Source: Pseudomonadota bacterium (GTDB lineage: Bacteria; Pseudomonadota; Gammaproteobacteria; Burkholderiales; Burkholderiaceae_D). Taken from it: a stretch of 5,620 bases of DNA. The DNA is taken from NCBI GenBank assembly GCA_023391395.1, contig JAEWBA010000110.1, positions 1-5,620 of the forward strand, given 5' to 3'. A program made the position numbers and the translations under genes. The notes beneath the pieces were generated by a model. The model saw only the letters and a program-made list of their open reading frames with translations, had not been told where the DNA came from and made no database searches. Below are positions 1-5,620 of this stretch, piece by piece; the first letter of the stretch is position 1, and every line of letters starts with the position of its first letter.

Positions 1-836
1 CCACGGGCTTGGTCAGTCTCGGCCACGCCGGCTTCTTCGGGCTGGCCGCCTATGTCGTCGCACTGGCTTCGCCGGACGCCGAACCGGGCTCGCTGCTGGT
101 GCTGCTGCCCTTGGCCCTGCTGGGGGCCGGCGCTTATGCACTCGTGACCGGCGCGCTCAGCCTGCGCACCAAGGGCGTGTACTTCATCATGGTGACGCTG
201 GCCTTCGCGCAGATGGCCTACTACGTGTTCCACGACACGCCCATCGGCGGCGGCAGCGACGGCATGTTCATCACGCTGCGCCCGGCGCTGGCCTTCGGCG
301 ACAACACGCTGATCGACCTGGAAAACGGCCGCCACCTGTATTTCTTCTCGCTCGGCGCCCTGGCATTCACCTATGTCTTCCTCGCGCTGCTGCTGCGCTC
401 GCGCTTCGGCCATGCGCTGGCGGGCATCCGCACCAATGAACAGCGTATGCGCGCCGCTGGCTTTGCGACCTACTACTACAAGCTGGCCGCCTTCATCATT
501 GCCGGCATCCTGGCCGGCCTTGCCGGCGCGCTGATGGGCATCAAGAACGGCGTGGTGAATCCGGAAATGCTGTCCTGGCACGAATCCGGCGCCGTGCTGC
601 TGATGATCATCCTGGGTGGCCTGGGCTCCCTGCGCGGCGCCGTAATCGGCGCGGCAGCCTTCGTGCTGTTGAAGGAGTTCTACTCATCCGAGGCCCTCGT
701 TGGCGATATCGCCGCGCGCTGGCAACTGACCCTGGGCCTGACCATGATCTTCTTCGTGGCCCTGCTGCCCAATGGATTGATCGGACTGACGACCCGCTTC
801 AAGCGCAAGCCACAATTGCAAGCGGAGGCAAGATGA
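1..836 (+). CDS. livM: LivM-type branched-chain amino acid/amide ABC transporter permease, 5'-truncated
   Basis: Inner-membrane permease subunit of a HAAT-family ABC importer, which would form the translocation channel with a LivH-type partner outside the window. The frame is open from base 3, so the gene begins upstream; the TTG at 9 is internal. About 277 C-terminal residues are visible, against roughly 320-420 for whole family members. Numbering from base 9, hydrophobic segments lie near residues 1-20, 29-50, 57-74, 110-128, 158-178, 191-222 and 240-260. Family hallmarks are SLGHAGFFGLAAY at the left edge, TKGVYFIMVTLAFAQM (54-69), the cytoplasmic ATPase-contact loop GHALAGIRTNEQRMRAAG (134-151), and LLMIILGGLGSLRGA (197-211). 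The C-terminus is basic (KRK), as expected for a cytoplasmic tail. Its stop overlaps the next start (ATGA). The family call is firm; the transported ligand cannot be read from the permease. Confidence 0.93.
   Translation, partial: TGLVSLGHAGFFGLAAYVVALASPDAEPGSLLVLLPLALLGAGAYALVTGALSLRTKGVYFIMVTLAFAQMAYYVFHDTPIGGGSDGMFITLRPALAFGDNTLIDLENGRHLYFFSLGALAFTYVFLALLLRSRFGHALAGIRTNEQRMRAAGFATYYYKLAAFIIAGILAGLAGALMGIKNGVVNPEMLSWHESGAVLLMIILGGLGSLRGAVIGAAAFVLLKEFYSSEALVGDIAARWQLTLGLTMIFFVALLPNGLIGLTTRFKRKPQLQAEAR
824..828 (+). promoter_or_regulatory. Ribosome binding site (GGAGG) of the LivG-type gene
   Basis: GGAGG lies inside the last codons of the permease gene. It is 4 bases from the ATG at 833 and 7 bases from the ATG at 836. 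The longer spacing is nearer the usual optimum, so translation may really begin at 836, shortening the protein by one Met. The start overlaps the permease stop, which suggests translational coupling. Confidence 0.7.
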
Positions 837-1609
837 TGAGCGCCACTTCCACTCAAACCGCGTCCGCGCCGCTACTGCAGGCGATCGAACTGACGCGCCG
901 CTTCGGCGGCCTGACGGCGGTCAACAAGGTCTCGGTGGACCTGCATGTCGGCGAAGTGCATGCAGTCATCGGCACCAATGGCGCCGGCAAGTCCACGCTG
1001 ATCAACATGCTTTCCGGCGAAATCCCGGTCTCCGACGGCTCGATCCGCCTGAACGGCATGGACATGACCCATCTGCCGCAGCCGCGCCGCGCACGTTCCG
1101 GCATCGGCCGCAGCTACCAGCGCACCACCATCTTCCCCAGCTTCACCGTGCTGGAGAATTGCCGCCTTGCCGCGCAGGCAGCGCTGCAGCGTCCGTGGGC
1201 GCTGTGGGAAGCGGCCAAGCATTGCGAATCCAGCGTCGGCATCGCCCGCAAGGCGCTGGAAACAGCGGGCCTGGCCGACATGGCCGACATGCAGGCCGGC
1301 AGCATGAGCCACGGCAAAAAGCGCCAGCTAGAAATCGCCATGTGCCTGGCGACCCGCCCCAAGGTGCTGCTGCTGGACGAACCGTTGGCCGGCATGGGCG
1401 CCGAGGAAACCGAGCGCATGCTGAACATGCTGCAGAATCTCAAGCAGACGCATGCCGTGCTGCTGGTCGAGCACGACATGGACGCCGTATTCCGCGTCGC
1501 CGACCGCATCACCGTCATGGTCAACGGCGAAGTGATCGCCAGCGACGTGCCAGAGGCGATCCGGACCAATCCCGATGTGCAGGTCGCCTACCTGGGCGAC
1601 GGCCATTGA
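833..1609 (+). CDS. livG: LivG/UrtD-type ABC transporter ATP-binding protein
   Basis: Cytoplasmic ATPase subunit that powers the importer, pairing with the LivF-type protein downstream. The 258 residues match the usual length of about 250-260. Visible motifs are Walker A GTNGAGKST (47-55), Q-loop Q96, a divergent signature SMSHGKKRQLEIA (157-169), Walker B VLLLDEP (178-184), D-loop AGMGAEE (186-192), and H-loop VEHDM with His214. All catalytic residues are present. The signature (SHGKK in place of LSGGQ) and AGM..EETERM resemble the urea-importer ATPase UrtD as much as classical LivG, so urea, short amides or related compounds are possible ligands; this rests on remembered motifs. The start overlaps the permease stop by 4 bases, indicating one transcript. 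The alternative start at 836 is noted with the ribosome binding site. Confidence 0.93.
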   Translation: MMSATSTQTASAPLLQAIELTRRFGGLTAVNKVSVDLHVGEVHAVIGTNGAGKSTLINMLSGEIPVSDGSIRLNGMDMTHLPQPRRARSGIGRSYQRTTIFPSFTVLENCRLAAQAALQRPWALWEAAKHCESSVGIARKALETAGLADMADMQAGSMSHGKKRQLEIAMCLATRPKVLLLDEPLAGMGAEETERMLNMLQNLKQTHAVLLVEHDMDAVFRVADRITVMVNGEVIASDVPEAIRTNPDVQVAYLGDGH

Positions 1610-1650
1610 GCCTCGGCTTCCCCTTACCGCATTCCAACCTAGAGACAGCC

Positions 1651-2352
1651 GTGCTTCAGATCACCTCTCTCAATACCTATTACGGCGACAGCCATATCCT
1701 GCAAGGCGTCGATCTGCAACTGCCGGCCGGCAAGGCGATCGGCCTGCTCGGCCGCAACGGCATGGGGAAGACCACCCTGATCCGCTCGCTGATGGGCTAT
1801 GTGCCCGCCGCATCCGGCCGCATCAGCTGGCACGGCAAGGAGGTCACCGGCTCGACGCCCGAACGGATGGCACGCCTGGGCATCGGCTACGTGCCCGAGG
1901 GACGCGGCATCTTCCCCAACCTGTCGGTGCGCGAAAACCTGATCATGAGCGCGCGCCCCGGCCCGGGCGGCCGGCGCGACTGGGCCTATGAACGCGTGCT
2001 GGAAACCTTCCCGCGCCTGCAGGAACGCCTGGACCATGGCGGCCAGCAGTTGTCGGGCGGCGAACAGCAAATGTTGTCCATCGGCCGCGCCCTGATGACC
2101 AATCCCGACCTGCTGATCCTGGATGAAGCGACCGAAGGCTTGGCACCTTTGATCGTGCAGGAAATCTGGCGCGTCATCGGCCAGATCCGCACCACCGGCA
2201 TCAGCACCCTGATCGTGGACCGCAACTACCGGGCGGTGCTCTCGCATACCGATGCGGCGGTGGTGCTGGAAAAGGGCAAGGTGGTGCTACAGGGGGAGTC
2301 GAATGCCTTGCTGGAGTCGCCGGAGGCGCTGACGGAATATCTGGGCGTCTGA
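1651..2352 (+). CDS. livF: LivF-type ABC transporter ATP-binding protein (GTG start)
   Basis: Second cytoplasmic ATPase of the importer. The frame stays open much further upstream, but the GTG at 1651 gives 233 residues, the normal LivF length, and an N-terminus M-L-Q-I-x-x-L-N-x-Y-Y-G typical of the family. Only a weak AGAGA (1641-1645) precedes it. Motifs are Walker A GRNGMGKTT (34-42), the Q-loop region VPEGRGIFPNLSVRENL (81-97) with Glu where other ABC ATPases have Gln (usual in LivF), signature LSGGEQQ (134-140), Walker B LLILDEAT (154-161), D-loop EGLAP (162-166), and switch region LIVDRN (187-192). The switch normally reads VEQN in LivF, so E-Q is replaced by D-R here; this may mark a subfamily. 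It lies 41 bases after the LivG-type gene. No transcription terminator is visible in the 30 bases before the convergent asparaginase gene. Confidence 0.92.
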   Translation: MLQITSLNTYYGDSHILQGVDLQLPAGKAIGLLGRNGMGKTTLIRSLMGYVPAASGRISWHGKEVTGSTPERMARLGIGYVPEGRGIFPNLSVRENLIMSARPGPGGRRDWAYERVLETFPRLQERLDHGGQQLSGGEQQMLSIGRALMTNPDLLILDEATEGLAPLIVQEIWRVIGQIRTTGISTLIVDRNYRAVLSHTDAAVVLEKGKVVLQGESNALLESPEALTEYLGV

Positions 2353-2382
2353 CTGCCCTTCTCTCTACTCGGCCTCTTAATT

Positions 2383-3396
2383 TCAAGCCTTACGCGTGAT
2401 CCGCGAGTAATTGCTCCATTGTATGTAGGTAGCTCGCAGTGCGTCGCCTTCAAGCTGATTTGCAAGAAGAAGACGCATTAGCAAGCAGGCTTTAGTGCCA
2501 GCCAGGGTTCCGCCAGGAATGACCCCACGTGCAAGCAGATCAATTTCCGACCCGGGAAAACCATAGCTATGTGTAAAGACCGGGCTGTTGGCAATCCGCG
2601 TGCTTAACACCACCGGCATCTTTTCCACCAAGTTGGTGATGACGGGAACAAGTTGTGCAGGTACATGACCAGCCCCCATCGCTTCGATCACCGCCCCTCG
2701 GTAACCAAGCCGAGGTAAAGCAGCCAGCATTCGCCCGTCATCACCGAGCACCATTTTGACCAGGGCAACCGGCGCATCGTCCAATTTTTCGGGGCGTGCC
2801 AATGCCGCAAGCCGCGGCGGCACCGCATACAAATGCAGCGCACCTTCGATGACACGTCCGATCGGAGCAAACCCTGGCGAAGCAAAAGCAGACGGCAAGG
2901 CCGTGTGCGACTTTTGCACAAACCGCCCCGCATGGACTTCATCATTGAGTACGGCCACTGTACCGAGATTGTAAGCTTGCGCATCGGCAGCGACGGTGAC
3001 GGCTGCCAACAAGTTAGCGGGGCCATCCGCTCCGGGTGCGGTCGGACCGCGCATTGCGCCGGTAACCGCTACCGGCCGATCAGAAGCGACCAGCAAATCC
3101 AGCACAAAAGCGGTTTCTTCAATGGTATCGGTACCCTGCACCACCACAGCGCCGCTAAATCCGGACGCCAATTTGGCATCGAGCAATGCCGCAATGCCGA
3201 CCGAATTCTCTAGCGTCAGTGAGGCGCTGGGTTTGGACGAGAACGAGATCACTTCAATTTCAGCTAATTGACCGAGTTCCGGCACCGCCTCGACCAAGTC
3301 TTGCCCAGACAAGGTAGGTACCATGCCGCTGCCTGCCTGAGCAGTCATAGTGATCGTACCGCCGGTGGAAACGAGAAGAATTCGTGGCTTGGCCAT
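2383..3396 (-). CDS. Asparaginase/glutaminase-family amidohydrolase, cytoplasmic
   Basis: Predicted to hydrolyse a side-chain amide (L-asparagine or a related amide) to acid plus ammonia with a threonine nucleophile. The 337 residues fit the bacterial family. Motif 1 is STGGTI (10-15) with nucleophile Thr11. Motif 2 is VVVQGTDTIEETAF (84-97) with Thr89-Asp90; Gln87 replaces the His of E. coli AnsB (THGTD). NDEVHAGRFVQKSHT (151-165) supplies Lys162, and GFPGSEIDLL (279-288) a candidate active-site Glu284. No signal peptide is present, unlike periplasmic AnsB, and the residue 16-28 loop has no Tyr matching AnsB Tyr25. The ATG at 3396 is chosen because it has a good ribosome binding site and places Thr11 correctly; a TTG at 3432 adds 12 unlikely residues. 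It is the last gene of the minus-strand unit, 90 bases after the GTPase, and converges on the LivF-type gene 30 bases away. Exact substrate unknown. Confidence 0.92.
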   Translation of the reverse strand: MAKPRILLVSTGGTITMTAQAGSGMVPTLSGQDLVEAVPELGQLAEIEVISFSSKPSASLTLENSVGIAALLDAKLASGFSGAVVVQGTDTIEETAFVLDLLVASDRPVAVTGAMRGPTAPGADGPANLLAAVTVAADAQAYNLGTVAVLNDEVHAGRFVQKSHTALPSAFASPGFAPIGRVIEGALHLYAVPPRLAALARPEKLDDAPVALVKMVLGDDGRMLAALPRLGYRGAVIEAMGAGHVPAQLVPVITNLVEKMPVVLSTRIANSPVFTHSYGFPGSEIDLLARGVIPGGTLAGTKACLLMRLLLANQLEGDALRATYIQWSNYSRITRKA

Positions 3397-3401
3397 ACAG
3401 A

Positions 3402-3405
3402 CTCC
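3402..3405 (-). promoter_or_regulatory. Ribosome binding site (GGAG) of the asparaginase gene
   Basis: Read on the minus strand, GGAG precedes the ATG at 3396 by five bases. It decides the start in favour of 3396 over the upstream in-frame TTG at 3432. Confidence 0.7.
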
Positions 3406-3446
3406 GATCTTGTTTAGGGCCCTCTCCCGCAATTCGGGCGAGCACC

Positions 3447-3464
3447 TGCCATCATTAGATGGTA
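3447..3464. repeat. Short inverted repeat in the gap between GTPase and asparaginase genes
   Basis: CCATC and GATGG (3449-3453 and 3458-3462) form a perfect 5-base inverted repeat around ATTA. The flanks add one T-A pair and, in plus-strand RNA only, a G-U pair. On the minus strand the same region holds TCTAAT, five of six matches to a -10 hexamer, but I find no matching -35. It could be an operator or a weak internal promoter for the asparaginase gene. There is no T-run, so it is not an intrinsic terminator. It is short enough to be chance. Confidence 0.25.
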
Positions 3465-3486
3465 CGGGACTTAATAAATCTCGAAA

Positions 3487-4554
3487 CTATGAGCGGTCCA
3501 AGGCTAGCGTGCTGTCTTTCTTGCTCGCAAACGCCAGCAATGAGCGCAATATCAGATCCGGCGACAGGCCGCGAACAATGAACACCAGATAGGAGGTTCG
3601 GCGCTTATCCGGCCATGCCGTCAAATGTTCCGGAAAGTGCACCACATGCCGGACGCAGTTGATCACGACCGGAGCATCGCCCTTGCCCAAGCCGAGAAAG
3701 CCCTTGATGCGCAAGAGCCGGTTTCCGTGCGCATGAATAAGCAGGGACAGCCAAATACAAAATGCGCCCCAATCAATCCGTTCATCGAATTCGATGCAAA
3801 ACGAACTGACATCGGTTGCATGCATTGCCTTGCCGGACTCCGGTGCCATGATCAAGCGCATGCGCCCCGTTGTCGTGGCTGGTGCCACAACCCTATTCAG
3901 CACTGGCTTCCATCGCGCGACTACTTGATCAGCCCGAGAAATCGGGCTTGCACCGACCAAGGCGGCAAGATCGAAGGCTTGCACCGCGGTGACAGTAGCG
4001 ATCGGATTGATTCCAGTCACCAGATTAGCCACCTCGGCCAGACGGCCTTCTCCGGCGATATCGAGCTTGGTGATCAGTACGATATCGGCAGCTTGAACCT
4101 GCAGCACGAATTCGGGAGATTCAGCCATTTGCATGTTTGCATGCATGGCATCGACCAGACTGATAATGGAATGCACGCGCAGGTGACTGGACAAGCGGTT
4201 ATCGGTAGCAATCGTTGAAAACACCGACGCCGGATCGGCCAAGCCAGTAGTCTCAATAATGATGCGGTCGACGGCACCCATTACCGCCTCGTCTTCCACA
4301 ATCTTCAGTAGGCTGCGACTCAAGTCATCGTTGACAGTGCAACATAGACAGCCGTTTTCCAGCAAAATCACGGGCTCGCCAGTCGAGCGCAACAATTGGT
4401 CATCGACACCGCGTTCTGCGACTTCGTTGACGATCACCAAGGTGCGATTCAGCTTGCCCTGATTCAGATAGTCACGCAGCAAAGTGGTCTTGCCGCTGCC
4501 CAGAAAACCAGACAGGATAAGAACCGGCAGGCGTTGATCCTTGGGGGAAGTCAT
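3487..4554 (-). CDS. COG0523 (CobW/ZNG-like) GTP-binding metallochaperone-family protein
   Basis: Cytoplasmic G3E-class P-loop GTPase of the family that delivers metals (zinc, cobalt, iron) to client enzymes. The 355 residues match full-length members. Motifs are Walker A GFLGSGKTT (16-24), the metal-binding GCLCCTV with Cys69, Cys71 and Cys72, ETTGLADP (101-108) for Mg/switch II, and TKLD (162-165) as the guanine motif, a common variant of NKxD. The C-terminal CobW domain spans about 245-345, with LLRIKGF (280-286) and HFPEHLTAWPD (306-316). No His-rich metal-storage stretch is present between the domains. The start is the ATG at 4554; a TTG two codons earlier is also possible. Neither has a clear ribosome binding site, so re-initiation after the small upstream gene, which ends 12 bases before, is likely. 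That gene lies in the same frame. Its neighbour, a probably metal-dependent NodB-fold hydrolase, is an obvious client candidate (inference). Confidence 0.92.
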   Translation of the reverse strand: MTSPKDQRLPVLILSGFLGSGKTTLLRDYLNQGKLNRTLVIVNEVAERGVDDQLLRSTGEPVILLENGCLCCTVNDDLSRSLLKIVEDEAVMGAVDRIIIETTGLADPASVFSTIATDNRLSSHLRVHSIISLVDAMHANMQMAESPEFVLQVQAADIVLITKLDIAGEGRLAEVANLVTGINPIATVTAVQAFDLAALVGASPISRADQVVARWKPVLNRVVAPATTTGRMRLIMAPESGKAMHATDVSSFCIEFDERIDWGAFCIWLSLLIHAHGNRLLRIKGFLGLGKGDAPVVINCVRHVVHFPEHLTAWPDKRRTSYLVFIVRGLSPDLILRSLLAFASKKDSTLALDRS

Positions 4555-4566
4555 GAGCAAATAAGA

Positions 4567-4890
4567 TCAATGAGCTTCAAGCTTTTGGATGATGGGCAAT
4601 GCCAGCGGATCGATGCGCTTTCCGGACAAGGACTCGGCGGAACGCCACACTTTCGGCAAGGAATCGACGATTTCAGTAGCGCCGAACGCATTTTTGACGA
4701 TCCAGGATGCCCCGGCCCAATCTTCGACTTGTATGCCGATCGCCGCCGCAACCCGGTTCACCGCCTTCACCTGCAGGGCGCGCTCGCGCAGCGGATTGGC
4801 ATCATCCAGCCGCGCATCGCCGCCCACTGTGCGCGACGCGGTGGCGCTCCAGTGTTCGACATTGCCCCACAAGCCGCATAGCCCGCACAT
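4567..4890 (-). CDS. Small protein of unknown function with N-terminal MCGLCG motif
   Basis: I cannot name a family with confidence. The protein has 107 residues with no signal peptide or membrane segment. It opens M-C-G-L-C-G-L-W-G, a CxxC pair at Cys2 and Cys5, the only cysteines. Trp occurs at 8, 14, 58, 63 and 82. The middle and C-terminal parts look helical and soluble, with VEDWAGASWIVKN (55-67) the most distinctive stretch. It is judged real because it has a strong ribosome binding site, starts three bases after the hydrolase stop, fills the gap up to the GTPase gene, and would otherwise leave more than 300 bases empty. CxxC next to a metal-trafficking GTPase suggests metal binding or a redox role. 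The MCG start also recalls class II glutamine amidotransferases, where Cys2 is the nucleophile, but the protein is too short for that fold. I have an unverified impression that similar short proteins accompany COG0523 genes elsewhere. Confidence 0.78.
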   Translation of the reverse strand: MCGLCGLWGNVEHWSATASRTVGGDARLDDANPLRERALQVKAVNRVAAAIGIQVEDWAGASWIVKNAFGATEIVDSLPKVWRSAESLSGKRIDPLALPIIQKLEAH

Positions 4891-4893
4891 GGC

Positions 4894-5620
4894 TTACCCC
4901 TGGAACGGATGTTCGCGGTCGTACGCGTCCGCAATTGCCTCCAGCGTCATGAATTCGACCCCTGGATGCTTCATCATATGAGCCAGCAAACGTTCCAGCA
5001 TTGCCAGCACCTGCGGGCGGCCAGCGACATCAGGATGTAGGCACAGGGTAAATACCGCGTCATCCATTTTGCGGTACACCCAGTCGAATTGTTCGCGCCA
5101 CAATTCCTCGATATCGCGCGGATTCATGAAGCCGTGGCTGTTGGGCGCCTTTTTGATGAACATCATCGGCGGCAGGTCATCCAGATACCAGCTCACTGGC
5201 ACCTCGATCAGGGATGTCTCGCTGCCTCGCACCAGTGGCTTCATCCATTCCGCTGCCGGGCGCGAATAATCGATCGGCGTCCACGCGTCGCCGGTACGCA
5301 GACGATAGCATTCGAAATCGCGGTGCATCATGCTGTGGTCGTATCGGATCCCGCGTTCCAGCAATAGCGACGGCGTGGTGGCACTCAATTCCCACCAAGG
5401 GGCCGCGTAGCCGCGCGGCCGGCTGCCGCACAATTGTTCGATCAGTTCGATGCATTTGTCGAGTACATCGGCTTCCTGGGTAGGCGTCATCGACAATGGG
5501 TTTTCATGCGAATAGCCATGCAAGCCAATCTCATGCCCCCGTGCAGCGACCTGGGCCATCTGTTCCGGGAAGGTTTCGATCGAATGCCCTGGAATGAACC
5601 ATGTCGTCTTAATCTTGAAT
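4894..5620 (-). CDS. Polysaccharide deacetylase (NodB-fold) family hydrolase, cyclic imidase/PgdA-like, N-terminus outside window
   Basis: Probable metal-dependent amide/imide hydrolase. The frame runs open through the right edge; about 241 residues are visible and the first 50-60, including the expected metal-binding Asp, are missing. The visible part starts with TTWFIPGHS, the usual FFIPG strand. The HxxxH metal motif HGYSHE has its two His at 5518-5520 and 5506-5508. RGYAAPWWELS (Arg at 5413-5415) corresponds to the RxPxW motif, GIRYDHSMM follows, and LCLHPDVAGRP carries the late catalytic His (5035-5037). This wording resembles the Helicobacter PgdA/Pseudomonas cyclic imidase/PuuE branch more than secreted chitin-type NodB enzymes. 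Cyclic imide opening or another small-molecule amide hydrolysis is therefore at least as likely as peptidoglycan deacetylation. Whether it has a signal peptide cannot be seen. It is followed after three bases by the small gene, in one apparent operon with the GTPase and probably the asparaginase. Confidence 0.9.
   Translation of the reverse strand, partial: FKIKTTWFIPGHSIETFPEQMAQVAARGHEIGLHGYSHENPLSMTPTQEADVLDKCIELIEQLCGSRPRGYAAPWWELSATTPSLLLERGIRYDHSMMHRDFECYRLRTGDAWTPIDYSRPAAEWMKPLVRGSETSLIEVPVSWYLDDLPPMMFIKKAPNSHGFMNPRDIEELWREQFDWVYRKMDDAVFTLCLHPDVAGRPQVLAMLERLLAHMMKHPGVEFMTLEAIADAYDREHPFQG
4897..4901 (-). promoter_or_regulatory. Ribosome binding site (AGGGG) of the small MCGLCG gene
   Basis: On the minus strand AGGGG sits within the final codons of the hydrolase gene, six bases before the ATG at 4890. 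The overlap with the upstream coding region supports translational coupling and is the best evidence that the small gene is expressed. Confidence 0.65.

Noticed and set aside
1159..1650. Long upstream extension of the LivF-type reading frame
   Set aside because: It overlaps the LivG-type gene in another frame, its translation is Arg/Pro/Gly-rich with no family resemblance, and the GTG at 1651 gives the normal LivF N-terminus.
1639..2247. 202-codon open frame on the minus strand opposite the LivF-type gene
   Set aside because: Antisense frame in high-GC coding DNA; low-complexity composition and no recognisable motif.
2353..2382. Transcription terminator between the convergent genes
   Set aside because: I looked for a stem with a T-run on either strand and found none; the 30 bases are pyrimidine-rich but do not fold convincingly.
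2393..2405. CGCG...CGCG inverted repeat
   Set aside because: Four-base arms of a self-complementary tetramer inside coding sequence, expected by chance.
3397..3432. Upstream TTG start for the asparaginase
   Set aside because: It adds 12 residues not expected in the family, while the ATG at 3396 has GGAG at good spacing.
3427..3439. CCCG-CAATT-CGGG hairpin
   Set aside because: A four-base stem without extension or T-run, too weak for a terminator or operator claim.
3625..4218. 197-codon open frame on the plus strand opposite the GTPase gene
   Set aside because: The opposite strand encodes a clear COG0523 protein with all its motifs; this frame's translation shows no domain.
4396..4881. 161-codon plus-strand frame across the small gene and GTPase start
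   Set aside because: No ribosome binding site or family resemblance; the minus-strand small gene has a good ribosome binding site and operon spacing.

Overview
The window looks like part of a Gram-negative proteobacterial chromosome. Its high GC, tightly packed short-spaced operons and protein style suggest Burkholderiales (beta-proteobacteria, perhaps Oxalobacteraceae-like). That placement is an impression, not a computed assignment. No RNA genes, mobile elements, CRISPR arrays or long repeats are visible, and no stretch over 90 bases lacks a gene.

Left part (1-2352, plus strand): the 3' part of an ABC importer operon of the branched-chain amino acid/urea/amide class (HAAT family). A truncated LivM-type permease overlaps a LivG-type ATPase by 4 bases, and a LivF-type ATPase follows after 41 bases with a GTG start. 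The second permease and the periplasmic binding protein are not in view and may lie further left. Several motifs in the two ATPases differ from textbook LivG/LivF, and the LivG-type one recalls the urea-importer ATPase UrtD, so the ligand need not be leucine.

Right part (2383-5620, minus strand, convergent with the importer): a four-gene unit read right to left. It comprises a NodB-fold polysaccharide deacetylase/cyclic imidase-type hydrolase whose N-terminus is cut by the window edge, a 107-aa protein of unknown function beginning M-C-G-L-C-G, a COG0523 (CobW-like) GTPase with a CxCC metal motif, and, after a 90-base gap, a cytoplasmic asparaginase-family amidohydrolase. This block has visibly lower GC than the importer genes (about 52-53% in three sampled lines, against 60-75% in two importer lines).

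Working model (inference): the minus-strand genes form a small nitrogen-scavenging pathway. The NodB-fold hydrolase opens a cyclic imide or deacylates an amide, the asparaginase-like enzyme releases ammonia from the resulting amide, and the GTPase supplies metal, usually zinc in this family, to a partner. The importer may deliver the substrate. The small Cys-containing protein between hydrolase and GTPase is the least explained part. It lies in the same reading frame as the GTPase, separated by one UGA stop.
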